DNA of 64,000 nt from Xiphophorus maculatus (taxonomy: Eukaryota; Chordata; Actinopteri; Cyprinodontiformes; Poeciliidae). The notes beneath the pieces were generated by a model. The model was not told the DNA's origin. It searched no databases and saw nothing but the letters and a program-made list of their open reading frames with translations. The stretch is from positions 19,204,312 through 19,268,311 of the forward strand of contig NC_036459.1 of NCBI RefSeq assembly GCF_002775205.1, written 5' to 3'. Shown one piece after another: positions 1 through 12,790 of the stretch. The translations under genes were made by a program, and so were the position numbers. Every line of letters begins with the position of its first letter. Position 1 is the first letter of the stretch.

Positions 1-53
1 ACAGTGAACGCGTCTCCTTCTGAGTTTGACATTTATTATGAGTCTCCGAGACC

Positions 54-113
54 ATGTCGCCACCAAAAAAGAAAAGGACGACAGACATTAGAAGTTATTT
101 CGCTACCTCGGCT
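54..113 (+). other. possible short coding exon, transposase N-terminus-like
   Basis: ATG at 54-56 sits in a good Kozak context (accATGt). It opens MSPPKKKRTTDIRSYFATSA, followed at once by a gtaagt splice donor at 114; reading through, the frame stops near 143. A short basic stretch followed by an IRSYF-like motif resembles the N-termini of some vertebrate hAT/ZMYM-type transposases, which often have a short first exon. No continuation was found downstream. It could equally be a chance ORF in the lmo3 intron, or part of an element that extends to the left of the window. Confidence 0.25.
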
Positions 114-1599
114 GTAAGTACAGTGAGTGGACCCATAAGTTAGATATCTATCACGCAATAATATCTCAACAACTGGATCTTTTTCCTGAAGTGCAAGAAG
201 TCATTTTTTGTTCTTATCTGCAATTGTGTTTGTTGTATAATCAGTAGATCCAGAGGATATTTCTTTTGATCTTACTTGTAATGTTTGCTGAATTTTGAAA
301 ACGAAAAAGTAAAGTGTTCTTGAAGTGATCTGCTGAGCATGACTGTATGTGGTTGTATACACAAGATGCATGATCAAGTTATGGTTATGGTTGGGGGGAG
401 GGGGTTATTAAGCCAATGTTGTGCCCCCCCCCACTGGTCAAAAATGGTCGGTGCGGGGGTGGGGGGGCAGTAAGTTGTAAGATCCCACCAAAACTTAGAC
501 CAAACCTACGCCCTTGATATGAGCACTCATTTTGTCTTAAGTAATATTGTTATCTTTATTATTTGAACTCTTCTGCCTGCTCACACATTGTGCTGAATGC
601 TGTCCATCTGAAACGCCTCATTTTAATAAGATGTATCCAGTAGATTAAAGAAAAACATTAAGAAATAAAGAAAATCAGGATAAATCCAAAGAGTCATAAA
701 CTATGGAGTGATTTCTGCAGGCATTTAGCTAACCAGGTCGAAAGTCTGATTAATGAACAGATGATGGGGAATCGATTCATTTGGAGTTACCTTATTTGTG
801 GTGGATGTAAACAAAGTTAAAAGTTAAATGATAAGTGATGCAAACTGAGGCTGCAAAGTTCTCAAGATAATTTTCTGATGTTTTTCTGGGAGAGAAAAAC
901 TACCACCTAAAATTAAATTATGTCATGAGTTTACTTATTTTTTGGATTTAACAGAATGAATTGAGTGAGCTGATACGAGGTTGCTGTGTTATAACATTTA
1001 AATCTGTGTCTTTATGAATATTAACTTTGCCCAAGAACTTGTACCTAACAGGGCTGCTTTACATCAAGAGCTTGAACTGAGTGTGATTCGTTGTGATTGA
1101 ACATTTATTCTATTCTGGCAATTTTTTTTATTCAGAAAAAACGTGACCAGTGTTTTCTTTTTTATTATTATTATTACCACCTCGGATCTGAATCTTCTGT
1201 CCGTCATACATGCAGGTCTAAAGGCAAAGATCACTCATCAATATTCATATGCACACTTGTTGCCCAGATGTTTGGACAAACAGAGTACAAACAGAATGGC
1301 AAGATCTGGAATGCCTTTAACACTGAAAGAGGATGACATCTGAAGAGCTCCATTTCAACATGCTTCAATACAGAAACATGGTGTAATTCAACTTAGTGAA
1401 ACTCAACCCTAAACAACTTTTTGTTTTGCTGATAAACTGTTTAAACAGGTTGTTTGGGGTTCTATCTTTATATTTCTGTGCAAAGTTTGAAATTTTTGTG
1501 CAGTTTGCTTAGTTTGCCTAAAACCGTCTCACTTCTTCAGTTGGAGTAGTTAGAGTTGCCATGGCATCTGGTGGGCATTAATTGATAGCTTTACTCAGC

Positions 1600-1900
1600 T
1601 TTACAAGTGTGTGATTTATTTGCAATGTGGACACAGAGTGGAGTGGATCTGCTCCGCTCTGACTGTTGGTGAAGGTTTGGTATTGAACTGATGACTGTCA
1701 GACTGAGGAAGGAGGAGAAGCTAACGGAGGCTAAATGGCCGTTCTCACTACTAGCTCAGGACAGACAGGTTGAAGCTGAGCTGCAGAGCATTGTCACCAA
1801 CAACAAAGTTTCTAGATTTATCACTAGCTGTTGTTTTGAAAAATGTCACTAGGAGTCTTAAAAATTGATAGTTAGAAAGTGGACAAGTTAAGAGTGTTTC
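1600..1900 (+). repeat. interspersed repeat, family A (copy 1)
   Basis: The segment around 1684-1790 matches, with a few indels, the reverse complement of 62880-63030 at the other end of the window. Shared blocks include CTGATGACTGTCAGACTG and CTCAGGACAGACAGG. Two diverged copies in opposite orientation indicate a mobile element. I see no coding capacity and cannot name the family; outer limits are approximate. Confidence 0.6.
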
Positions 1901-3184
1901 TTTCATCCTGATCATAGCTCAACTAATCTCCTCTTTCAAATAACAAAACATCATAAATAACAAACCACTTTGACTTGAAGTCTTCTTCGTATTCAGTGCA
2001 TTTGCAGTTGGCAAGCACCTATTTGTGGGTATTACAGTGTACATATTACATATTAATAACCTGAATCAGCCAATCACAAACAAAATCAGCAGTTCAGAGA
2101 TGTTTTCCCCAAAACACACTAAACAGTAACACTATGAACCGGCTCATGCAGTAGTTCACACAGCAACAGCACACAAAAGTGTCTCTGACATAAAACCCTC
2201 AGTGATCTGAATGTGACAGATCACTGCAAAGTTCCTCCCGTCTATCCTATAAAGCCTATCATCGCCTCTCACACCACAATCAAATATGAGCTGAATACAC
2301 ATACAATTGCAGCAAATACAGAAAGATAATATTTGATATAATATACAGGTGTTACTATCCTTCAAATTAGAATATGGCTTATTTAAATACCATATAAATA
2401 TGCTGATCAACCCATTGTGTTTTTACCGATACCAGCATGCAGTTACTCTACTTCTGTCTTGGTGGGGTTTTTAAATGGTAAAAATAATAGTGATGATAAT
2501 AAAATAAGGGCATACAGTAGCTTTGATACTCTTATTGAGAAAGTGCCATTGGCTGCTGAGGTAAACTCTTGAGTGTCTGAATGTTCTGTGTTGTGGTGTG
2601 TTTACATTTTAAAGATAAGGGATCATGTCATGTATTGTATGTTGACATTTTCATCCTACTGAGAAAAGTCATGTACCTGCAAAGATGTTGCAGTTGCTGG
2701 TCTGGCTCCTTTACACCGATGAAATGTAGAGTATATAGTGGTGAGTTTGGGTGCATTTCTACAGTAAACTCCTCACTTACAAGCTCATATACAGCACTGA
2801 TATTCCTCCATGTTCCTTTGGGGTTTTAAAAATGGAATTAAAAAAAATCTCCATTCATATTCTCCCAATCACCATATTATGAATCCCTCAGGCTTAAACA
2901 GCAATGTTTTGTTGCTACCATAATTCTGTTGAGAATTGGATTTGTCTCGTTCTCCACACAGACTTTACCACTGCCGTTGTCCTGAATGAATATGGCTGTT
3001 TTGATGTCATTAGTGATGAGAGCCATTACAGTTACAGTGCAGACGTCTTATAAAAATCTGCCTGTTGCTTTTGAACCATAATAAATGAAGCACTGACCAG
3101 CACATTCAATGTCTGTTGATAATAACGATGATGGCAGTCATCAAAATGTAACGTTTGTTTCTGGTTTTCTCAATCTTTGTCTGA

Positions 3185-3292
3185 TTGATGTTTTTTATGA
3201 CTTTGTATTTTTGTGTTTTTATGATGTAGAGCACTTTGAACTGCTTTGTTGTTGAAATACGCCATACAAATAAACTTAATCGATTGACAATA
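3185..3292 (+). repeat. retroposon 3'-tail fragment
   Basis: The stretch with GAGCACTTTGAACTGCTTTG and the following ATACAAATAAACTTAATCGA matches, from memory, a tail very common in fish genomes and seen at the end of non-LTR retroposons. A shorter copy is at 44820-44880. No ORF is attached, so the copy is 5'-truncated. The superfamily is uncertain. Confidence 0.5.
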
Positions 3293-3689
3293 ACTCAATT
3301 GGAGGCTTTATAGTCTGATGACAAAATAAAGTCAGTGCAGCTCCAAAATCCATGGTACTTTCAAAGTGACAGATGAAGTCTGTCTTGTAGTTCTACATTT
3401 CAGACTTCTTTTTGCTTTCTTCTACCCTAATAAAACAGTAGAAATGTGACTGGGATAGTTCTAAAACATTTTCATAAAAAAAAGATGATGAAAATTTTAT
3501 GTGGCAAAGAAAGTCACAGAAAAAAGGGTTTGGTTAGTTTGATGTAGTGCATTGTGAAAAGAGATTGTGAAATTGTGAAAGTCCCATATACCTAAGCTGA
3601 AAATGGAACAAATGTTCCAATTTTGGTCACAAATCAAACCAAGTTAACCGGACTATCAGGTGGGAAACGGCTTAAATTTGCAGCAATTG

Positions 3690-3764
3690 TGACTTATTGG
3701 GTTTGGGTAATCCCAAACCCAATAAGTCAGACTTTCTGCAGACTTTTGAGCAAGTCTGCAGAAA
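3690..3764. repeat. two adjacent perfect hairpins (18-bp and 13-bp arms)
   Basis: Arm TGACTTATTGGGTTTGGG (3690-3707) is followed by loop TAAT and its exact reverse complement (3712-3729). Three bases later TTTCTGCAGACTT (3733-3745), loop TTGAGC and its exact complement (3752-3764) form a second hairpin. Both are mismatch-free. The stems are too short for a typical pre-miRNA, and neither has target-site duplications that would mark a transposon. Confidence 0.85.
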
Positions 3765-4867
3765 AATACTTGCAATTTGTTTCAAATACTACAAAATGGA
3801 ACATGTTGGCCTTGTATGTAAAGGAATGGTGTAAACAATAATATAACAAAAAATGTTATGACAAATGAAGTGGGATTGGTGCTGGAGTCTGACTCAGAGT
3901 TGGGAGAAGGGCAAACACCCATTTGATGGTGTCAAGTGCTTAGAAATGGAAAGGAGATAGTTTATTTTAGGATTCAGTCAAAACAAAGCATGCATCTATC
4001 TGCCAAAGAAAGCAACTGTATATCCATACCAACTGAGGTGAAGAAAAAAAAATCAAGCAGTAACAGCAGTAACACGTCTGTTGATTTGTGAGCGTTTTGG
4101 CTGTTATGCCTAAACAACAACTGCTTTCTGTGCTTGTTTGAGTCTGAGTGGGGAACAAAGTGACAACCTACCATGATGCTTAAAATGTCATAAAAGCAAC
4201 TTTAGGCTTGAGAAAAATTGTATAATCAACTCAATGATTCATGCACAAACATAATTCCCACTGTTCAGACTTGTTGAAGAATCTCTTCAAAGCACCGAAG
4301 TTCATATCAATAACAATTTGAACTTGGAGAATCTGTAGCTAGTGCTGACTCTAAACTCTATGTGAGAGAAGAAAGGGGAGGATCCCTCATAAGTTCATAA
4401 CAATTCAGATTTTAATAATTAAAGCAGTAAAGATGAGCTTCAGGGGAATGTAAATTGGGAGTTCACTGACACAAAATGCTAGGAATATGAAATGTTTAGC
4501 TCAAAGCTCAAACTTCACTTCAATTCAAAGTTTTCCTTTGAACAGCAAATTTAATCTTGAAGCACTTTTAAAGTACATTTTATTATTAGTAGAAGTTTTT
4601 GTGTCTAAGAACATCTTGCATCGAGTGACTAGCTTTGCAGCATCCCTCCTGTGAGGTGAGTGTGTACTTCAGGTGCTGCCTCCCTACCAAGGCCATTTTC
4701 TGGGTGGAGTTCCATCCTAGAAATCTCATCATTTCTGCAGTGGAAATGATGAGAAGATGAAGCTACCCCTGCTCCTTAAAATGTCTTCAGTGGAAACTCA
4801 CCCTATATTAATAACCATCTAACGCAGTGCTTCTCACATTTTTTCAGGCTATGTTCATACATGCCAG

Positions 4868-5672
4868 CAGAGGTGGAAAGATACAAAAAATTAGGCTACT
4901 CAAGTAAAACTACAGTTATTTTTGATCAAACATTTGCACGTAAATACAAGTAGAGTTACTAACATCAAAAGTAACAAGTACCTCATTAAAATGTAACCTT
5001 AGTTACTTTGTGATGAGCAAAACAAAGTTCAGCTCATAACAAAGGAAATGAGGACATGTTGGTTTCAAACAGTTTTTATTTAACGGAGCAAATTTATAAA
5101 TAAAAAAGCAACAAAAAATATATGTCTTTATAATGGGACATTAATTTTCCATTATCTTATGACAGCTGCTGTTTGTTACTCCTACTTAATAGTTTTAAAT
5201 GACTGACTCCAAACCTGATTTTCTGTTTTCAAATTTAGTCAATGCAAATCATAATCACAAATATCTGACAAAATTGACATTTACAATTGTTGTTAAAATA
5301 TTATTCAAGCTTACAATGTATGATAAAGCTGCTGCGTATATAAGCGTATTAAATTCAGCAAGGGCTTTTCTTTTGCTCAGAAGTTAACTTGAACTAAACT
5401 TGATGTTTTTTTTCTCCTCTGTCTTCCCATTGATGCAACACCATGAGATCTTAATACAAACCCAGCTGAAAGAACAGTGCTGTTTTTTCTGGTGTTTTCT
5501 CATGTTATATTTTTACTCATTAATGTATATGATTTCTAATTAACAGAGTAACTTTACTCAAAATAAATTCAAGTAAAAGTTCAGATTTTTTAAACAACTT
5601 ACAGTACAAAATAGACAAATTGTGATTACAGTAATAAATGTACATGTAATTAATTACTTGAGAATGGCCCTG
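4868..5672. mobile_element. hAT-like non-autonomous element (CAGAGGTGGAAAG end)
   Basis: The left end CAGAGGTGGAAAG at 4868, followed by repeated ACTCAAGTAAAA-type motifs, is a pattern I know from abundant fish hAT MITEs. Near 5555-5660 the complementary style of sequence recurs (CTTTACTCAAAATAAATTC and AATTAATTACTTGAGAATGG), consistent with a degraded right end. The flanks catgccag and tatggcag could be an eroded 8-bp target duplication, but with two mismatches. No transposase ORF is present. The right boundary is uncertain. Confidence 0.5.
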
Positions 5673-7002
5673 TATGGCAGAACCAAAATATATATTTTTT
5701 CCACATTGTGAAGTTCTTCTACTTTTCATGTTATCCATACAGTGACCCTACAGTACAGTAAAATATTATGATTTTATTTGTTTTGGTTCACACAATGAGC
5801 CACTGACTGTTTTCGTCATAGTACCTGCACAAATTTAAAACTACTTTCATTCCTGGTAAGAACAAATACGACACTTAAAATATTTCAAAACCACAGAAAT
5901 CCTTTTCTTTGCCTGGGTTTTGCTTATCTGCTGGTTGGCCTATGTGTGTGTGAAGCTATTCTGTATTTAGGTCAGATCATCATCCACAGTAGGCAAGATA
6001 CTAACCAATGATAGTACTTTGGAGTCCTGTGGATTAGTTAAAGTGTTATACTATTAGAAGGAGTTTACCATTTACACACAAAAGATGAGCAACGGAACAG
6101 AACAGACAAAAGTAAGATAGTAGCTGATTCATTAGATGATAACAGTTCAACAATTTTTGGCTTTGCTGTTTGTGATGCGAAGAACAATCACTTTAAGACG
6201 GTGACACTATTTTATAAAGTTCCACTTAACTTTCCGCTAACGTGGTTGACTACAACATTTAGCTGCTTCAGCAAAGACCTCCTTTGTGGAGGATGTCAGT
6301 GATTATCTGCTGAACAAAAGTCAAGTCAGTATTGTGGCTTAAAGATTGTGTAAAGCATGACATAACACTTCATTTAATGTTTTGGATATCAGATTTTTTT
6401 TGTGGTTTTGATAGCTGCAAGCTATCATCAGAATTGTTGTTTGTGAAATGAACCTATTTAATTAGCCTCACTTTCAATTGAATTCAACTGAATTGAATTT
6501 CAGAAGGAAAAAAAACCCATTTGTAGTAATATTCTCATTTATTGAGATGCACTTGAACACCATATGGCCATAGTTCCTCATTCTAATAATAAACCCTTTT
6601 TATCTTATATTTTCTTGACTCTTCCACATATAGAAATGTCTGCCAATGTTAGTAGCAACCACGGTTGTTATTTTTACTTATTGAGAAGGGGAAATATATT
6701 AGGTTTAGTTGATTTGCAGAGTGTACTGGAAAAATAAATGAGATGGGCATTCATTATATACTTTAATCTGTACTCCTAGTCAGCCCCATGCTGCTTAGCA
6801 GGGTGGCATGTTATTAAGCGTGACATAACCAGGGGTTAATATAATTCCTCAGGGGTCTGCCGGCCTGAGTGATGTGAGCAGCCAAATAGTAATCTTGCAT
6901 CACAACACGGGCACAAAACAGGAAAAGACTAACACAGGGGGGAAACATTATGCTCCTGCAATTCCTGTGTGTTTGAGTGAGATGTTCAAAGAGGAATGTT
7001 TT

Positions 7003-7067
7003 GCATGTGTGCGTGTGTGTGTGTGTGGGGGGGGGGGGTGCATGTGCGTATGTGTGTGTGTGTGTGC
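7003..7067. repeat. (GT)n and poly-G simple repeat
   Basis: GT dinucleotide runs flank a long G run at about 7027-7038. It is low-complexity DNA; the overlapping His/Thr-rich or Cys/Val-rich ORFs on either strand are products of it. Confidence 0.95.
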
Positions 7068-7799
7068 CTTCATAGGCATGTAACTCCAAACATAATTACA
7101 GGTTTGATCTCTCAGAGTTTGATTTGTGCTCCGCTGTCTTTGAACGTCATCAACTAAAGTAAGATCATCCTATCAGTGCATGGTCCATCTGAAGCAGAGC
7201 CTCCACTCACTATGCTAGTGATGGTGGGATTCCCTGTTTATGTAATTTGAAAAGTCCAAACTAATAATGTTTGTAATATGGGGGAGGACAGTAGTATGAA
7301 TGACACATTTAGGTTGAAATTTGCTAAGAAAAAGGAGACAGCAATACTGCGGCCTGCACAATGCAATGCCTCAGTTTTAATGGAAAACTGTAAAGTCCAA
7401 AAACCCATTTTGAAGACAGCATTTGAAAAAAAGAAACTCACTTTATTCCGATCTATTCATTCACTCTTTAATCCAACTTCAATTTTCCTCTACACTGGTT
7501 TTACTAAAATTGTGAATGTAAGCAAGCTCCCCAGAAACACAACTGGATTTAGTAACAGTTTGGAAACCAGCCGCCTCTAACAGACAACAGCATGGTTCAC
7601 TGTAGGATATGTTCTTATTTACTCTCAGAATCAACTTTGTAATCTGCATCCATCTTATGGCCCTGTTTATTAATGGAAATGATTTTCTTCCTTTCCATAT
7701 TACATCACTGTTGTATAGTATTCTTAGCTTTTTTTTTTGTTTCTTTTTTGTCTTCTTTTGACAAGTTTTATGACCTAGACCGAACAAATAAATATTTAA

Positions 7800-7990
7800 A
7801 TACAATTTTAAAATACTTTATTTATCCCAAAAGGGAAATTGGATCTTGTTGTAACTCACATCATGAAAGTATCTTCAAAGAGCTGTTGTGGATACTGATA
7901 CTGTGGGCAGGAAGGATCTCAGGTAGCAGTCAGTGTTTCAATTAATGTGAAGATTCCTCTGACTGAAGATTGTTGCTGTATGTCAGTCAT
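7800..7990. repeat. interspersed repeat, family B (copy 1)
   Basis: The segment containing TTTATTTATCCCAAAAGGGAAATT and later CCTCTGACTGAAGATTGTTG shares order and sequence with 46300-46445 (CCAAAGGGAAATGAAA, then CCTCTGACTGAAGACTC), and partly with 61735-61770. Three diverged copies in 64 kb show an interspersed element common in fish. Its class is not clear from this sequence. Confidence 0.6.
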
Positions 7991-8081
7991 GACATTCTAA
8001 CAGCTCACTTTCTGGGCAGCAGAAGTGATATTCCACAATAATACACTGGGTGACACTTTCACTTGTTTGCATATTTGTTGT

Positions 8082-8125
8082 TTATCATTTGTTCAAAACA
8101 AATGATAAGTTTAATTAATTAAACT
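8082..8125. repeat. perfect hairpin plus 18-bp palindrome
   Basis: TTATCATTTGTT (8082-8093), loop CAA and its exact complement (8097-8108) are immediately followed by the self-complementary 18-mer AGTTTAATTAATTAAACT (8108-8125). Confidence 0.8.
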
Positions 8126-9074
8126 ACGGCAACATCTTGGTCTTCTTGATTTTTTCAAGAATGGCAATTATTCCTGTTGCAATCCATACAGTATGGAAAA
8201 TAAGTACTGAACACATTCGTTTTTGTCCAGTAAATATAACTGTGACGGAAATTGTGATATTAATTTTACATCTGAAGATGGGAACAGCTCAAGTAATCCA
8301 CACATACAACGAAATAAAACGGAATGCCAAAGGGAATAAATCATAGAACACATGAAGAAAAAATGATGGGGGCGGGGGAAGCCTACAGCAGCCAGAAACT
8401 TGGCCCTTCCATTGCAAATGTCATCTAGTTAAGTCATAACTAATGATAACCAATGAAGGTAAATCGCTAAAAGTATTTCATGATGGGTTAAACAATGTAG
8501 GTCTCTCAAGACTGTTGGACCATTTTTCTAAAACATTGGCTACTGACGGCACTGCTTACAGGCATGTTCCTGAACTTCACAATGAGCACTGCTGGCATTA
8601 TTACCCAAAAGAGAAAATAACTTAATTTACATGAAAACCAGCCACAACTTGGTACTTCGAACAAGGTTTCTGACTCAGGAGTCTGAGGAGTGACCAAGGG
8701 TTTTCTCAGATCCAAAAAAAAGGACTGTAGTTAAATAACAAAACCATTCTGAGCCTCAGGATGTTGTTCTACCGAACTTGAATCATTTGCAGTCTCCTGG
8801 ATGCAGATGGGACTAGTTACTTCAGTTACAAGAAGCTAAAGTTTTAAAATCAAAAGCTGTCCACTGAACTCTACCCAACGAAGTTGGCCCAGTAGCTGTG
8901 CTCTGACTGAAGCGGCTGTAGTTTGTCATCTTCTCTCCTGGCTGAGACATTGAGGCCAGCTCTGCTGTATCTACGGTCTGGTACCTCTAACATGTTCTGT
9001 ACTTCACTTCAAACAATTCAGAAACTCCCACTAATGCTTTAAGATGATAACTAAGATCCAATGGAATGTATGAT

Positions 9075-9168
9075 TGAAATGAAATGATTTTTTTTGTAAA
9101 GTGCTTTGAGACGACATTTGTTGTGAATCAGCACTATATAAATAAATTAAATTGAATTGAATTAAGAT
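9075..9168 (+). repeat. interspersed repeat tail, family C (copy 1)
   Basis: TGTAAAGTGCTTTGAGACGA followed by TTGTTGTGAATCAGCACTAT and a (TTGAA)n-like tail is a widely dispersed teleost repeat end. A reverse-complement copy lies at 17621-17760, and a piece probably from the same longer family is at 58600-58745. Confidence 0.6.
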
Positions 9169-9337
9169 CCAGAAAGCTATTGCATAGCCTTTGTTAAAAT
9201 ACAGTAAGTAATAGTCACATGTTAGTGGAATATTAAATAAACTAAGTTTAAGTAAACCATCATCATGTACTTTGCCTTTACAATAAAAGTGTAATTATAA
9301 ATTTAACACAAGTTATTTTCTACTGTCAGTAGTGTAT

Positions 9338-9386
9338 CATCCATCCATCCATCCATCCATCCATCCATCCATCCATCCAACCATCC
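9338..9386. repeat. (CCAT)n microsatellite
   Basis: About twelve tandem CATC/CCAT units, with one variant unit (CCAA) near the end. Confidence 0.95.
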
Positions 9387-10899
9387 AAAGATGATTTTTT
9401 TTCTTAGCAAAGTAATTTGTTTTCTTTAGAGATTGTTTTCATTCTATATGGACTAAAATAAAAAAAATAAGAATTCTAATCTATATTTCTAAGTATTTGC
9501 TGATGAGAAACAGTATTAGAAACAGGATCTGACAAACAGCAAAGAACAATTTACTTCTACTGATCAGAATTAATAGGACTTTGTCTAGAATAAGGAATGA
9601 CGTACTTCAACTAATCACTCAACCATTGTAGGCTCTAAGAGCTCCAAGATTTTTATCTGACTTTTCTCATCATCCTGTCGAGAAAAGACTGTCCTTTGCT
9701 TATCTGACACCTAGTTATCTTTTCATGAAATGCAGAGTACTTCTTGTGTCTTAAATACTAACAGAAATAATCCCGCCTTTGCAGCTGAAGAAACTGTTCA
9801 ACACTTCAGGCTGAACTTGGTCTACTGACTTGCACAAACCATCAGCAGAATTTCAAATTATACCTTACAGGAAACACAGGAGGCACCGTTGTCTTGGAGC
9901 CCTGAACTCAGAAATATGTGTCTTGCTCATAAGCTATTTCTTCTCCCTTTTCCCAAAAAGTCACATCACATTTAGAAGGGCCAACCAACCAGCACATGAT
10001 GCACACCGGATGTGTGTCATAAAGGACAAACTGAGTATGAGTACCAACTCAGCTTACCTTGTGAAATGGGAGACATGTTTTTCACAGGATCAAGGAAAAA
10101 CCTTTGAATCAAAAGGTTTTCTAGTTTCAAAAGGTATGCTAGTTTTCATTAAACATGGAAACTAGCACAGCAACAGAAATCTAGCTTCTTCCTTTATCAC
10201 CCCAAGATATTTGGTTCAGAAGTCAGACAGGGATATTTAGACCACTGAACATTAGAAAGTGTTAGCTGTACTGTGGATTTTACTGCCATGAAAGGAAAAC
10301 GTTCTGAAGATGTTTTGTCCTCTGCAGAGGGAGACTAGTGGAGCAACCCTCTTCTCCGCCTAGCAGCTAATACTAAGGAAGCATTTAGCTTGGATGTTTG
10401 TGGTCAGAATGATTAAACTCAGATTAAATTCTGTATTCAATGTTTAAAGCATCAGTATGATCAACCTTAACAATAAAGGCCTCATCCAGAAATAAAACTT
10501 TAGACACCATTCAGCTTAATAAAACCTCTTCACAGTACTGAAGTAAACGACCGTTTATATTTGTTAGGCTTGTATTTTTAAATTAGGAACATTAAATAAA
10601 ACAAAAGTTTTTTACTTGTATCTTTAGCAAATAAACCATTATAAGTCTAAGCGATGCTGTCTTGTTGAATACCTTAAAGAAGAGATTGTGTCGGTTTTGC
10701 CAGTCCCAACTGAATCCCATCTCTACAACTTGTTATTACAATAGAGCACTTGGCGTACATAAAGGCCTCTCCTGCTTAAGCTTTTAGGGAGACTTGAGGA
10801 AGGAGAATGCGGCACTCAGTCCTGTCATTCTTGCCACTTTATAAGTTTTTATTCTTTCATCCTTCACAAACACCAAAACACTCCCCTCTCTCCTCACTT

Positions 10900-11010
10900 T
10901 CCTCTTAGGTCTCAATCCCATGGCAGTCTTTGATGCTGATAATTAGGCTCTGCATCACTTAAGAGAAGTGGTAGATGACCACTTGATTATAATTACACAC
11001 AAGCTTCCAT
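10900..11010. promoter_or_regulatory. candidate conserved non-coding element
   Basis: This block is free of recognisable repeats and has a balanced composition unlike its AT-rich surroundings. It contains homeodomain-type cores (TGATAATTAGG and TTATAATTAC) and GCATCACTTAAG-type words. Developmental genes such as lmo3 often carry intronic enhancers of this look. The call is based on composition and motif only; no alignment was possible. Confidence 0.2.
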
Positions 11011-11400
11011 GCACCACACCCCACAAGAACCCGTTCTATTCCCCTGCCTAAACACGCCGTCTAGCTTCATGCAGCCAGACAAAACAATGTCAACTACTCC
11101 TTTGAGTTAGATATTATTGATACCTGACTGAGAAATATGTTATTTCATGATACATCTAAAAAATGATTAAAGCAATGAAGCTCTTTATTGAAATAATGCC
11201 TCCTTTGTGTCAGAGGAGTTATTCTTCTTTCAAAAAAGAAATAAGAGTACTTCCGGGAGCAAGGAAAATGCTACATCAAAAAAAATAAGTTAAATTTCAA
11301 GAAGTCTATAATTTGTGCAAAAGTCATTGGCATTGGAATAACAAAAGTTTAACATATAGCTTGTAGGTCAAGTCGGAGTCCATGCGTTGGGACTGGAAGC

Positions 11401-11434
11401 AGAGCATCAGTTCTTCACAAAGAACTGATGCTCT
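11401..11434. repeat. perfect hairpin, 15-bp arms
   Basis: AGAGCATCAGTTCTT (11401-11415), loop CACA and its exact reverse complement (11420-11434). No transposon-like target duplication is visible around it. Confidence 0.85.
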
Positions 11435-11963
11435 TTGTGAGTCCCACTGCTTCATCTGCCTGCCAGAGCACTGAGAGCGGAGGAAAGCTTTTCATCAGGC
11501 CAGGTTAGACCTTAGTCATGCAGTCAGTGTGTATGAAACTCCAGCTCATGGTGAAATTTGTTCTGCCAATATCTCTCAAATAAAATTGGTTTTATTGAGG
11601 CACACAGCCGTATGTGTAATTTGATTTGATCCAAGGAATGAAATTATCTGATCCTCCTCTTGCAGCTCTCAGATATTCCGCTTCATATTTTGATTTATCA
11701 GTAAAAGTCTAAAATCTACTTCTTGCCTTTTTTGGTCTTTTTTTCTTTGTGTACATAAAATACAGCAAAGGTTTTAATTTGGCATTTACCAGAGATATCT
11801 GGCAAATACCAGATGAAAAAGTAAAAAGTACAATGTTTTACTATTTTATGAATATAATTTTTACTATGTGAACAACTTTACAAAATAATTAAATTGATTT
11901 GAAATGTGACTCAATATACCAGAATTCATTTAATTGGATTAAATATGGAATTAGATTAGAATT

Positions 11964-11994
11964 AAAATGCATCTTAAGAATTAAGATGCATTTT
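11964..11994. repeat. perfect hairpin, 14-bp arms
   Basis: AAAATGCATCTTAA (11964-11977), loop GAA and its exact reverse complement (11981-11994). The trailing T run makes it look like a bacterial terminator, but the context is a vertebrate intron. Confidence 0.85.
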
Positions 11995-12790
11995 TTGCGC
12001 ATTTTGCTACAAAAGTACTTATTATTTAGAATGTTTTTAAAAACAGATTTTTAGTCATTATTATTGTGTCACTAAACTTGAACTTTTTTAGTCATCACTT
12101 CAAATCATATTCACTCAATGTAATTGAGTACAAAAACAAAAACTAGTCTGTCAGTGTGAACACCTGGTCTTTTGAAAATCTCTCCTCAGCTTTACTGAAA
12201 CGGTGATGACTGTGCCCTGGTGAGGTGTGTCAGTATGAAGCTGAGCACAGAGCTGGTGGCCAGCTTTGTGTCACGATGTAGGAAAAAGTGATCTTATGTT
12301 GAATGTGAGATGATTGTAGATTTTCGGAGAAACAAGAATATGACTAAAACAAATAGAACAGTGTAAATGTTCACACAATTGATTAGCAACCGTTTAAAAC
12401 AAATTTGACAAAAAATCAGACTCAAATGTAGGTCTGCTATTGGTTACAGAGTCTTTCATGTGTTCCTTGTGAAAAGTTTTAATTACTGCAGCCTTTAAAG
12501 GGATCCATTATTAGTTGAATATGTTAGGCTAAATATGTTGTAATTTTTCTATTAACTAAAACAAAAGGCTGTTCGCGATAATTGTTTTGAAGTAATTAAG
12601 AATTTTTACAAATCTATTGTTATTATTTTTCACCCATTGTGCATTTTTTCTCTTGCACAATGCATGCTGGGTTGATGAAGCGATTGGGTTCATTCTGTCC
12701 TGGAATCTACAGAGTAAATACAACAAGGCTAACTTTCCAGGAGTTGTTTTTTATCATATTGCATTTGAGTGGTGCGAATTAGACAATGTG

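Noticed and set aside
6814..7089. ORFs on both strands around the (GT)n tract
   Set aside because: Low-complexity artefacts of the dinucleotide and poly-G repeat.
11964..12000. Hairpin followed by a T run, resembling a Rho-independent terminator
   Set aside because: The context is a vertebrate intron, where this terminator type does not apply.
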